A DNA stretch of 64,000 nucleotides from Limnephilus marmoratus (taxonomy: Eukaryota > Arthropoda > Insecta > Trichoptera > Limnephilidae): contig OU862928.1 of the NCBI GenBank assembly GCA_917880885.1, positions 41,714,962 through 41,778,961 on the forward strand. The letters run 5' to 3'. This document shows, in pieces, positions 10,062-20,511 of the stretch; the stretch's first letter is position 1; each line of letters begins with the position of its first letter. Under the pieces are notes generated by a model. It searched no databases, was not told the DNA's origin, and saw nothing but the letters and a program-made list of their open reading frames with translations. Made by a program: the position numbers and the translations under genes.

Positions 10062-11127
10062 GATAGTTTAGAACGATTAATTAGAACTACGTTAACAAAA
10101 TTTAATTGCCATCATCCAAATTCAGCTATAGAACGAATTAATTTTCCATAGGAAAGCTAATAGCTCAGAAATGCACAAAATAATTTGCAAGGCAGATAGA
10201 AATATTACACCTTTAAATTTATATGACGAGAATGCCAACATTCTTATAAATACTAACCAGGAATTATTAGATTCCTGGTCAAATAAAATTATTCACGCAA
10301 AACACTTCAATTATCTCAACCAAACGTATGTTGACAAACTTTCGTCAAACAAATGGTTGAGTATTGGAGAGTTGAGCGCAGAAATAAAAGGATTTATGCT
10401 TGCCATTCAAGATAGAGTCATTAATACTAAAAATTATAGAAAGCATATAATCAAAGATATAAATCAAATTGATGATTTATGTAGAAAATGTTTGGCTTTT
10501 CCCGAAACTATAGAACATATTATATCGGGATGTTCTATATTAGCGCCTTCCGAGTATAAATTTAGGCACAATCAGGTTTTAAAAATAATTCACCAAAGTT
10601 TGGTAATTAAACATAACTTGATTGACTGCCGTAATATAGTACCATATTATGAATATGAACCAAATTCATTTTTAGAAAACGAATTTTATAAAATATATTA
10701 TGATAAAACTATACTAACAGACAGAACAATTAGTCATAATAGACCTGATATAGTTTTACATGACAAAATTAAAAAAATAACTTATATCATTGATGTAGCT
10801 ATTCCAAATTCCTGTAATATTCAAAAAACTATTTCTGAAAAAATAAGAAAATACACAGATTTAGAAAATGAGATTAAAAGAATTTGGCATTCTCGGACTA
10901 TAAAAATATTGCCATTTGTTATTTCGGCCACTGGCATAATACCTAGGAATCTGATTCAAAATTTAAGCATATTAGATTTGTCAAAGAATTTGTATATAAA
11001 AATGCAAAAATCAGTCATTTTAAACACATGTAGGATTACAAAGGATTTTTTAAATATTTGTATTGAGGGATCGGTAGGATTTATAGGTTCAATTAGAAAT
11101 GCCACAGAGCCGAACCCTCTGATATAA
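10062..11127 (+). pseudogene. R2-superclade LINE copy 1: zinc finger and restriction-like endonuclease
   Basis: The main frame (10171-11127, 318 codons) holds a CCHC finger (CRKCLAFPETIEHIISGC, about 10480-10533). It also has an RPDIVLHDK...YIIDVAIPN block (about 10741-10810) typical of the PD-(D/E)XK endonuclease of R2-type LINEs. This domain nicks the target DNA in the family. The frame is cut off from the RT by a nonsense codon and a deletion, so no full protein can be made. Confidence 0.88.
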
Positions 11128-11349
11128 AAATATCTGGAGTCGGTGAATTATATTCCCATTTGGTCTCTAGTAGGTTGACATGTTGTTCTTGTATTGTTTT
11201 GTATTTATAATACTTACATAGTGCAATTGCATAGCGTGGGTTGACTAGATGATCATTTGGGGAAGTGTGTGAAAGGGTTTAGTTTCTCCTTCTTTTTTCC
11301 TTTTTTTTTTTTTTTTTTGGGGAAAATTTAACCCGGACATTTAAATCTG
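11128..11349 (+). other. 3' UTR of R2-superclade LINE copy 1
   Basis: Follows the stop and ends with a long T tract, GGGGAAAATTTAACCCGGAC and ATTTAAATCTGGTGC. Copy 2 ends with the same string at about 14518, which fixes the element's 3' terminus. There is no poly(A) tail. Confidence 0.8.
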
Positions 11350-12872
11350 GTGCATAAATTTGATTATATATAAAAAATCATTGATTATATTTTCATTATT
11401 ATTACTACCAATGCTATAACCAAATTTTCTCACAATTTCATCTACATATCTCAAAATATTCCTACTTCTATTTCCATTTTTGTATTCAATTACTCTAGCT
11501 ATACTACTTCTTAAAAATACTACATCATTTTCTAATCTAATCTGCCATTCTGGTTTACTATAACTATATGATCTATCATCAGAGGAAGTTAATTTAACTC
11601 CTAACTTATTACATATAGTGATAGCACTAGCGTACACTATTGTATGAAGATCTAAAAAACTAATATCGTCAAATATTATTTTTGGTAAAATTAAATTATT
11701 AATTCAGAAATTAATTTAGATAATTTCTTTGACGTATGCAATTTTGGTCATTTTGGTCTAACTGTGGGCTCTATATCGATATATCTATTTATATTATTTT
11801 GAAGCAAGTTAGCTAATTCTATTACATTATCATCTAGTAAGTTTAAATTTGCAATATTGATTTCCCTAAGATTATGAATAATGTCTAAGTTATTTGAATC
11901 TACTGTAATATCATTGGATTCTTCTACTAGAATATTATCTAAACTATCTTCATTCAATGCATCTAATATAACATTACTACTCGTATTAATTTGTTCTACA
12001 TTATTCTCCAATTGCAATCTATCTGCTACTTCTTTTCTTATCTGATTTAATGTTACTACAGGAATTAAATTATTTTTAAAAATTGCCCTTTTTTGGTCAG
12101 CTAATCTTTGTTCGTTTACTTGGGCAACCGGATAATTTTGTGAGAAAAGTAAATGTAATTTTTTCCTATACAATAATATATCTGTTTCTAGTTTAGTTAC
12201 ATAAAAATATGAACGAACGATGAACATATTGACATCGTTCGTCCATTTCATTCGCTGCCTAGGAATACCTGCTTTTGTTTTTTGGGGTCTCAGATTATCA
12301 ATGTTCATCTGTATAGATGACATAATAAACCCATTTTCATTTCCGTTGGTTGAAAATGACATTTTGTCACCTTTTAAAACAACTTTGAAATGATTGTTAT
12401 TAATTATTATTATTATTCCTACATTCCAGTAACCAAGCAACTGTCGTCGTTATCTAGTGCTGTCATTTGTCAACAAATAATTTTCAATATGTCCAAATTA
12501 AATATTTTAATGTAAACTACCCTTCAATACTACAAATCTATAATATATATATTATATTTTAGAATAATGTTATCAAAATAAAATATATAATTAAATTTAC
12601 CTACAAAATATATTTCAACGTAATCTCAAAATATTGTTGTTTACCTTGGTTACTGAAGTCCTCACAAAAGGAAAAATTTATATTGTATTTATTTACCTAA
12701 ATATCCTACGGTTCACTGGCAGTTTATTTATTACGTTATCTAATATACTTATTTTCAAATATTTATATGTTTTGGGATCAAAGCTAATTCTTTTCTATCT
12801 GATACAATAAAAAATCAGAGAGCTAAAATATAAGCAAACGTCGAGGCTAGCGTTGCTAAGCAACTTTTCTTG
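11350..12872 (-). pseudogene. R2-superclade LINE copy 2: inverted 5' part
   Basis: Minus-strand reading from 12440 to 11748 (230 codons) contains QRMKWTNDVNMFIVRSYFYV and RAIFKNNLIPVVTLNQIRKE, known to me from N-terminal regions of this LINE family. After a frameshift near 11740 it continues to 11341 with VYASAITICNKLGVK and RSSIARVIEYKNG. 12441-12872 is probably 5' UTR. The part stops before the RT and points away from the forward 3' part that begins at 12873. Confidence 0.78.
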
Positions 12873-14518
12873 ATCCATATAGAGAAAAGCAAAATTGTAG
12901 ATGGAGATGAGGGTATATTTAGAAATTTCAAAATTAAAAGTATGAAAGGGGATGAGGTTTATAAATATTTAGGATACCCGCAATCGAATAGATTAGATCA
13001 CACTAGTATTAAAAATGATATTAGGATTAAATTTCAAACTAGGATCAGAAAAATTTTAAAATGCAATCTATCTGCTAAAAATTTAGTAAAAGCAATAAAT
13101 ACTTGGGCAATACCTCTACTAACATACTAATTTGGCATAATTAAATGGTCCAATACAGATTTAGATAGTTTAGAACGATTATACGTTAACAAAGTTTAAT
13201 TGCCATCATCCAAATTCAGCTATAGAACGAATTAATTTACCTAGAAATTTAGGAGGTAGAGGTGTAGTCAAAATAACATCTTTGAAACACAATCAGGTAG
13301 AAATGCTTAGAATTTTTTTCCATAGGAAAGCTAATAGCTCAGAAATGCACAAAATAATTTGTAAAGCAGATAGAAATATTACACCTTTAAATTTATATGA
13401 CGAGAATGCCTACATTCTTATAAATACTAACCAGGAATTATTAGATTCCTGGTCAAATAAAATTATTCATACAAAACACTTCAATTATCTCAACCAAACG
13501 TATGTTGACAAACTTTCGTCAAACAAATGGTTGAGTATTGGAGAGTTGAGCGCAGAAATAGAAGGATTTATGCTTGCCATTCAAGATAGAGTCATTAGTA
13601 CTAAAAATTATAGGAAGCATATAATCAAAGATATAAATCAAATTGATGATTTATGTAGAAAATGTTTGGCTTTTCCGGAAACTATAGAACATATTATATC
13701 GGGATGTTCTATATTAGCGCCGTCCGAGTATACATTTAGGCACAATCAGGTTTTAAAAATAATTCACCAAAGTTTGGTAATTAAACATAACTTGATTGAT
13801 TGCCGTAATGTAGTACCATATTATGAATATGAACCAAATTCATTTATAGAAAATGAATATTATAAAATATATTATGATAAAACTATACTAACAGACAGAA
13901 CAACAACCTGATATAGTTTTACATGACAAAATTAAAAAAATAGCTTATATCATTGATGTAGCTATTCCAAATTCCTGTAATATTCAAAAAACTGTTTCTG
14001 AAAAAATTAGAAAATACACAGATTTAGGAAATGAGATTAAAAGAATTTGGCATTCTCGGACTATAAAAATATTACCATTTGTTATTTCGGCCACTGGCAT
14101 AATACCTAGGAATCTGATTCAAAATTTAAGCATATTAGATTTGTCAAAGAATTTGTATATAAAAATGCAAAAAGCAGTAATTTTAAATACATGTAGGATT
14201 ACAAAAGATTTTTTAAATATTTATATTGAGGGATCAGTAGGATTTATAGGTTCCATTAGAAATGCCACAGAGCCGAACCCTCTGATATGAAAATATCTGG
14301 AGTCGGTGAATTATATTCCCATTTGGTCTCTAGTAGGTTGACATGTTGTTCTTGTATTGTTTTGTATTTATAATACTTATATAGTGCAATTGCATAACGT
14401 GGATTCACTAGATGATCATTTGGGGAAGTGTATGAAAGGGTTTAGTTTTTCCTTCTTTTTTTTTTTTTTTTTTTTTTTTGGGGGGGAAAATTTAACCCGG
14501 ACATTTAAATCTGGTGCG
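12873..14518 (+). pseudogene. R2-superclade LINE copy 2: forward 3' part
   Basis: Starts abruptly after the YMDD region (IHIEKSKIVDGDEGIF) and runs to the shared 3' end. Near-identical to copy 1 at 9765-11349. It keeps about 85 bp that copy 1 lost but has its own lesions: a TAA after LLTY (13128-13130), a deletion near 13180 and a short deletion near 13905 just before the RPDIV block. CCHC finger and endonuclease motifs remain visible. Confidence 0.88.
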
Positions 14519-14729
14519 TAAAAAAAAAGATTTATATAGCGCCGTTTTTGTGAAAAATCACCTCAAGGGCGCTGTACAAACTTATAATACATTTCTAAAA
14601 TCTAAAAACCGACAAGCTAGACAAACAATTAAAAACAACTTATGGCTAAAAATTGCATACACCGGTTCATTGATCACCGATAAGAAAATATATGTACAAT
14701 ATTTTGACCAATGAACGCGATGTTGCCTA
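14519..14729. other. Unassigned flank
   Basis: AT-rich; includes AGCGCCGTTTTTGTGA and GGGCGCTGTACAAA, which pair partly as an inverted repeat. A short open frame here shows no known motif. Confidence 0.4.
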
Positions 14730-14990
14730 AAATTTAATGAATTTTACTTTACTTGCTACTCGCTTACTCGTGATTGGTTTATTTATGTATTCAATATGGC
14801 GGCCAATAAACAGCTGATTTCAACTGTCAAACATCTGACAGAATTAGTTCACGCAGGCGTTGTTAGGTAGGTCGCTACTGAGCGAGTGGATAGTTTTATG
14901 TTTCATCATGACAATCTCACTCGCCGATTCACCCGCTTTTAAACTTAGTAGATGGTAGCTTGTAAACTCGCTCAATGTAATTGAGGCTTT
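14730..14990 (-). repeat. Foldback family F copy
   Basis: The reverse complement matches 32571-32870 in order: GAGCGAGTTTACAAGCTAC, AAAGCGGGTGAATCGGCGAG, GAATTAGTTC and a region around ATGGCGGC. Non-coding, probably MITE-like. Confidence 0.65.
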
Positions 14991-15029
14991 AATAAGCCAC
15001 CAAAGCTGATTGTTATCTATCACAAATAA

Positions 15030-15265
15030 AGACCTAAGTGTTTTGTTTGGTAGAAGAAGTCGGGGACGCCCGAGGAAGACATGGCACGATCAAGTGAATC
15101 AGATACTTGAGACCGGCCATGTCAAAAGACAGAATAATAGAAGAGTATGTATGAGACGATGTATGAATGTGAGTGAGGCAAGGAGTGTGTGCCAAGACCG
15201 AGTTGTTTGGCGGTCCGTCCTCTCTGCCTACCCCTGCGGGGAAACGGCGTGATGGTTAGTTAGTT
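15030..15265 (+). pseudogene. Non-LTR RT C-terminal end with GTTA tail
   Basis: Reads RRSRGRPRKTWHDQV, RRVCMRRCMNVSEARSVCQD and WRSVLSAYPCGE before the stop at 15250-15252. GGTTAGTTAGTTAG follows as a microsatellite tail. These motifs mark the C-terminus of an insect LINE RT (RTE- or CR1-like, clade not certain). A second, interrupted copy is at 25866-26395. Confidence 0.8.
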
Positions 15266-15399
15266 AGAGTTTTGTTGACCCCAGACTTTACTTAAGAGTT
15301 TGTAAGACTAACCCAATAAAGAACATGTAAATGATGTTTGAGGAAATACCTGACGAAAAACAATGGTTTTAAAACGATATTAGGAATACGGGATTTAAT
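15266..15399. other. Unassigned
   Basis: No feature recognised. Confidence 0.5.
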
Positions 15400-15834
15400 T
15401 ATGGGGAGGCGGGTATGTGTACTGACGCTGTCCCAGAAACCATTTATTGGATTACCAATACCCCTCCCGTATATTACCCAAGTGATTCGCTACGACTAAG
15501 GGTCCGAATCTTGGCGGCAGATACGTCTGCCCACTTATTGCGTGGCACGCCGGATCGGGAGGGACTGACTGAGGGAGATATTTTGACCTCTCCGGCAGCA
15601 CTCTCTCAAAACACTGCCTTGTGGGAGGGATGAATTCATACGTCGGTCACTCCTGTACAACATTGATCACCAGTTTCCTACCCCCCACTCATACCTTTTT
15701 CATTTCCACATTTCACATCCTCTGCTACCTTTCCATGAAAAGATCCCCCACACAGCATCCCCAAAGATGACACAGGCCCCGAAAAGAATTATGATCCTTG
15801 GGGCCTCCTGAGTAGAGATAATGAAAAAATGTCT
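15400..15834 (+). repeat. Non-coding hairpin-tail element (type B), near full length
   Basis: Starts GGGGAGGCGGGTATGTGTAC and runs through TTGCGTGGCACGCCGGATCG and GGGAGGGATGAATTCATACG to a diverged hairpin (GGCCCCGAAAAGAATTATGA, then CCTTGGGGCC) and a short A run. It shows the full order of the family and defines its 5' end. The inner loop is mutated but the arms still pair in part. Confidence 0.78.
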
Positions 15835-15975
15835 TTCTTGTTCTTTAATACATCTTTTAATTTCATATCTGAAATGTTTCTTGTTTCCCCAATTTTTGTA
15901 TGGAGTTGAATGTTTATTATTGCCTGGTATTTGTGGTGTCTTTACATTATAATAATGCTTCATATAATTGTTCAT
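15835..15975 (-). pseudogene. LINE RT C-terminal scrap
   Basis: The minus strand encodes a run ending RYEIKRCIKEQERHFFI, similar in form to the C-terminus at 30018-30359 (RHKIKKWIKEQNRKFYQNF). It appears cut at its 3' side by the type B element. Confidence 0.6.
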
Positions 15976-16289
15976 TGATGGGGGAACAAGGTCCAGCCTT
16001 CCTGCACACGTGGAGAATACATTCCCAAAGTTATAGCATCATATTCAAACCTGGGAGCGGTGCGCGCCAAGCAGGTAGACCGGAAAACGGAGCGGCCCGG
16101 TTACAAGCACAAACTTTAAACGCGTTTTTCTCAAACCAAGTTTATTAAATTGGCTGGAATCGTAGCTCATCGAATTTTCATCCGATTCACTTTATTCAAA
16201 TTTTAAATTAGATGAAATAAAATTTGTATGCGGATGAACCTCGACGAATGAAAAAAAATACCATAATAACAAGTATGTATGTAAATATT

Positions 16290-16500
16290 TAATATACCAA
16301 TATATAATTTATCTTTTTTATCTTTTTACATACATATATATATTTGTTTAAATACACACATTTCTTTTGGAACAAACATAATATGTGATTTACTCGCCTC
16401 GGAACAGACTTTGTCTAGTGAGGCGGGTAAAAGAAAAGAAAACAATGTAAATAACCATGAAACTAAATAAACGCCCGGGTTGCCGGCACTGAAACAGAAC
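16290..16500 (+). repeat. LINE 3' UTR repeat (CGCCCGGGTTGCCGG end)
   Basis: Shares with 34140-34375 the blocks CAGACTTTGTCTAGTGAGGC and AATAAACGCCCGGGTTGCCG ending GGCACTGAAA. Tails differ (ACAG-rich here, TTGATTGAATTG there), as expected for LINE insertions with simple-repeat tails. 15976-16289 and 16501-16724 show nothing I recognise. Confidence 0.65.
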
Positions 16501-16724
16501 AGAACATAAAGATTTCAAATTAAAGACCGTTTTCTCGTCAATTTTCATTTTTGTCTGCCATTTTTTTATTGCAAACTGTGGTTCATGCGTGCTCTATATT
16601 CATACTTTAACGATTTTCCGGGATTCCAACCGATTTGGTTGGACCATCCACTTGCGGCCGCTGATATAGATATTCAAATCAAACTTTCAAATGTGTTTTT
16701 TTTTTTCAAATGTACCTTTACAAG

Positions 16725-17586
16725 TGAGGGAGCGGGAGGCAGAACGAGAAATAAAAGGCGTCCAGTCGATGTAGTGAGTCAGTCTTTATTGATGCGCTAC
16801 GTAGCGGAGGTCGATGCGGAGCGGAGTGACAGTGGTGCTGCTGCGCGATGATGAGTGAAGGAAGGTCAGGAGACTACGGCGGTGAAGATCACTGGTCTTC
16901 AGGAAGCCGGCGTGTTGCCCTACACCATGGTGGTGTAGAGATGACCTTGGTCCAGGCGGTTGACTGTCGTCGCGTTGACGAGGTATGGCGGCTGTGTGTC
17001 CAGTGGGTCGGAGCACACACGTGACGCAGGAAGGAACCTTGAGAGGCGATGAGGATGCTGGCGCGTTGCCGGTTGTGGTTGCTGCTCGTTGCAGGATGCT
17101 GATTGACATCTCATGTCGAGATGGTAGTTTGAGAAGTTCCTCGAAGGTGCTGGAATGTTCCTGGGTCACACTGGATATGTGTTGTATCACTTGCTGACTG
17201 CGTGCGAACGATATCAGCCCGCGTGGGCGGATATTGCGTAGCGACACTGAATCACCGCCCGATGTGTAGTTGTCGAACCATGAATGAAAAAACTAGACTT
17301 AAAACTGAGCTGCATGCGGCTCGTGCTCGCTTTTATACTCTGCCGGACGGGCAAGTAGTTTCGCTGACGGTAGGTAACGCCGGGTGAACTCACGCAAAGC
17401 CGAGATATCGCTAGAACTTTCTGCGTGCACTTGTTTGGTACAGCCAGACGTTTAGCTCTTTCGCGTAGGTGGCGGATTATTCCTAGACGGCCTTGCAATG
17501 CTAGGTAGTTCGTATCTTCCAGCGTATTCCGCGGACGTCAGTGGCGCAGCGGTAAACTTTGCAGAGCGGGTTAAGTGACCGCCACA
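16725..17586 (-). repeat. Solo LTR, relative of the 7.2-9.2 kb element
   Basis: Begins TGAGGGAGCGGGAGGCAGAA and ends GTGACCGCCACA on the plus strand, with CAAG at 16721-16724 and 17587-17590 as a 4-bp target duplication. It is 862 bp long. TATAAAAG (17330-17337) and AATAAA (16785-16790) lie on the minus strand at matching places, but the middle has diverged strongly from the 867-bp LTRs. Recombination between the two LTRs of an older insertion explains it. Confidence 0.88.
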
Positions 17587-17590
17587 CAAG

Positions 17591-17892
17591 TAACAAAGGT
17601 TTCATGAAGTAAAATAAATTTTATCTTCGATAAAAAAACGATTATTTATGTATTAAACCGCTTACTGGTTAATATGGAATATTTTTTAATTCAAACAGAT
17701 TTAGCTTTATTATTACGAAAAGTGAGTATTTACGCCGGGGGAGACAAAAACATGCAAAAATATGTATTAAAAATTTTAATTTTGTTTAAATTAATTTTAC
17801 ATTGATCGTTTTTATTTAACATTTCATAGACAATAAATCAATGCTGCCAATCATAGAAAAATATGATTGCCATGTAAAACAATAATTCATTC
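17591..17892. other. Unassigned AT-rich stretch
   Basis: No recognised feature. Confidence 0.5.
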
Positions 17893-17995
17893 ATTTTTGT
17901 TATTTGTTTTTGGGGTGTTATGCCGTGTTGCGCTACCTCCTCCTTTAGCCAACGTTTCGGACAGCGTTACAGTGTCCATCATCAGGGCAGATGAT
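17893..17995 (-). repeat. Short dispersed repeat E (hammerhead-core-like)
   Basis: In minus sense it contains CTGATGATGGACACTG and an ACGTTGGCTAAAGGAGGAGG-type block, as at 20012-20070, 23203-23325 and 31301-31455. The segment corresponding to GTCCGAAACG is kept here. Non-coding. Confidence 0.6.
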
Positions 17996-18379
17996 TCATT
18001 CATGTTATTAAGTGAATGCATTATTGACAAGTACCTGCCTGTATTTATAAAAGCAGAACATAGAAAGAAATGTATTAGAATAATTACACTTACCAGCTAG
18101 ACTAACCCAGCTTTGCCAAACAAACTATTAAAAACCTGGGATGTATATCTAAATTATGATAACATGCAGCTTTCGTAGTTTGAACCTCAACCCAATAATA
18201 TTAGGATTAATTCGAAGTAGGTTCTATTTTGTTTTTATTTTCACAAGAATTTATTTTATAAGATTGGTACTTCCGACAAATGTCATATTTGATTGTCTAT
18301 TAGTTAAAAAAGGAATATTCCGTATCATCCGTGCATCAAACTTCGACAACACCGTTCCGTATTATCCGTGAGGTGGACT
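17996..18379. other. Unassigned
   Basis: Short open frames without known motifs; nothing supported. Confidence 0.45.
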
Positions 18380-19130
18380 AAATTCACTTTTACCAAAAAG
18401 GCATTTAAAAAAATCTCGGCTGGACCTGACTCCCCGTTTGATTTCTCATTAAATAATCATATCGCATCTTCTATGCTTCGTTTCATAATCCGCTCTTGTA
18501 AACAATTTAAAGACCTTACTACTTTCAAAACACTGTATTTCTCATATGTTCGTAGTATCCTTGAATACGCATCTCAGGTGTGAAACCCAGGCTATGCAGT
18601 GCACAAAAATAGAATTTAAAGCGTTCAAAATAGATTTTTAAGGTACCTCAATTTCCGCTCTTTTCGATCTCATGTTAGTAATGAAGACTCTCCAAAGTTC
18701 TTCAAAATACAAACGTTAACTTGTCGAAGAAATATAGCAGATTCGGTAATGTTATTTAAAATTACACATAACTTAATCGATTGTCCTGATCTTCTTCAAC
18801 GCCTATCATTCCATGTTCCAAATCGCAACAGCAGGCAGTCGCTTACCTTTAATCTCCCTCTTTGCAAGACTAACTCCAAACAGAACTCATTTATCTACAG
18901 ATCCACACACTCATTTAACACAAATTATTACCACATTGACATTTTTAACTCAACTTTACGTGACATAAAACGAAAACTCACCAAGCACCATGACTCAAAT
19001 TAGAAAGTTCAATCCCTATATTATATATATTCCCGTCCTTTGCCTCTTAATCCTATTCCTATGTTCCTCCTCCCACCCCCCCCCCCTTTTTTTATATTTT
19101 GTAACTAAAAAATAAAACTTACATATCACA
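18380..19130 (+). pseudogene. Jockey/CR1-like LINE 3' end, several stops
   Basis: Recognisable pieces are FKTLYFSYVRSILEYASQV, then after in-frame stops FLRYLNFRSFRS, and RNIADSVMLFKITHNLIDCP to DIFNSTLRDIKRKL (stop 19001-19003). This is the post-palm region of the same broad family as 175-1250. A C run and T run follow, with AATAAAAC at the end. Confidence 0.8.
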
Positions 19131-19734
19131 CTTTTTTATTATAAGTATCATCAGTGGAAAGTTCATAATTGGCATAATTAACATCTTATTATTTTATTAT
19201 TTTGTAATCTCTGATTTGCTGTCAACTTTCTCTAAAATAAATAAAATAATAATAAAAAATAAAATATTGCCCTGTATTTTATTTTAATATGATTTAGTTC
19301 ACTAAAAAAACAACGTCCAATTATTACAAACAGAATTACTCTCGAAAAAATTGGATATAAAATATTACCCGATTACCATCTTCTATTTTAGTTTGGAATT
19401 TCGGGCTCGGATATTTATACGCACCAAATTTCCTTTGGTGAAAATAAAGAATTCCGTTTGTTTAACAACCTGTGCATAATGCGGGAAGGGGAAGGAGGTG
19501 GGGAGTTGCAAAGTCAGTCGCCCGTTACCACTAACTTCTGGTAGAAAGGAATATTTACACCCACCAGAGTTCTATTGCCTCTGTAATGGACGTTAATATC
19601 TGAAATTTTTAAATAATTCAAAATACTCAACAATACTTTTTCACATTGGTGTATTAATTTGCTGAACTTTTTTTTAGGTCAAATTTATTTTGCTTTTGAA
19701 AATCATTTTTTAACAATAAATTAAAATTAAAAAA
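19131..19734. other. Unassigned AT-rich stretch
   Basis: No long frame or shared repeat noticed. Confidence 0.45.
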
Positions 19735-19950
19735 TATATAGTCTGTGAGTCACACGCGGAAGTTTAACCTCCAGAAAACTAAAGTAGACAGTAGTGGGAA
19801 GGCTATGATGCACCGCACAAAGAGGAGACTGATTATACTATCTCATTCTCTCACAGACAAAATCCTGTAGATGTGTGTGTTTATCTCTTTTTAGTGTCGC
19901 TATTTTTCGTTTTGTCGAGTTTGAAATTACAACGGTGCTAAAGATGTCTT
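19735..19950 (+). repeat. Dispersed repeat J
   Basis: Matches the reverse complement of 52005-52205 through TAGTTTTCT/AGAAAACTA, GTAGACAGTAGTGGGAAGGC and TCTCTTTTTAGTGTCGCT. A third partial match is at 52620-52690. Non-coding, nature unknown. Confidence 0.55.
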
Positions 19951-20011
19951 CATTTAATTACAGTGATTTATTTTTGAAGTATTCTGCCGTGTGACCACAA
20001 CTGCAAAGGCT

Positions 20012-20070
20012 GTCAGAAATGTTGGTTAAAGAAGGAGGTAGCACAACACGGCATAATACCCCAAAATAAA
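20012..20070 (+). repeat. Short dispersed repeat E, partial
   Basis: Contains GAAATGTTGGTTAAAGAAGG and ACAACACGGCATAATACCCC, a worn match to 31386-31437. The CTGATGA part is lost. Confidence 0.5.
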
Positions 20071-20169
20071 TCACTATAATACTTTTAGCAATGAAAATAT
20101 AAATACATATCTCTTTCACAAATGTTTTGGTAATAATATTAAATAGGATTTTCTACCCGGTTTTATCGT

Positions 20170-20385
20170 GGCAATTTGTGGAAAGGTTTCGTTGTTCTAC
20201 CGGTATTTCAATGGAAGGTACTCCCAAGGATTAGCGTCCTTGATCCCCTTGGCACCAGCTCATTGAAATTTTTTGTCACCTGAGAACGGGTCGTTTTTAC
20301 AACTCGTTCTTGAGTTTAACAGCTCGGCTGTAGAATGATCTGCCTTAATCTATGTTACTTTACTCTTCAAGACTAATGTTTACTA
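20170..20385 (+). pseudogene. LINE A fragment, heavily decayed
   Basis: GTTCTACCGGTATTTCAATG, CCTTGATCCCCTTGGCACCA and GAGAACGGGTCGTTT track the coding DNA of LINE A at 61600-61770. Frames are destroyed and no hairpin tail follows. Confidence 0.7.
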
Positions 20386-20394
20386 CTTCGATGC

Positions 20395-20511
20395 GTCGAC
20401 GGGTAAGGCTCTCTTCTAGCAATCCGAGGGTCGCAAGGGTCGCAGGTTCAAATACCTACCGTTGTCCGCAAGTAAATTAAATTTAATTTTAAATATCTTT
20501 TTATTTGAATA
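20395..20511 (+). repeat. tRNA-derived SINE head, truncated
   Basis: GGGTAAGGCTCTCTTCTAGC and GGTCGCAGGTTCAAATACC resemble a tRNA gene with a B box. The copy is cut off at about 20511 by a minus-sense copy of the same SINE. Confidence 0.6.

Noticed and set aside
20395..20511. Functional tRNA gene
   Set aside because: The same head recurs at several sites attached to a SINE body, and the arms are degraded.
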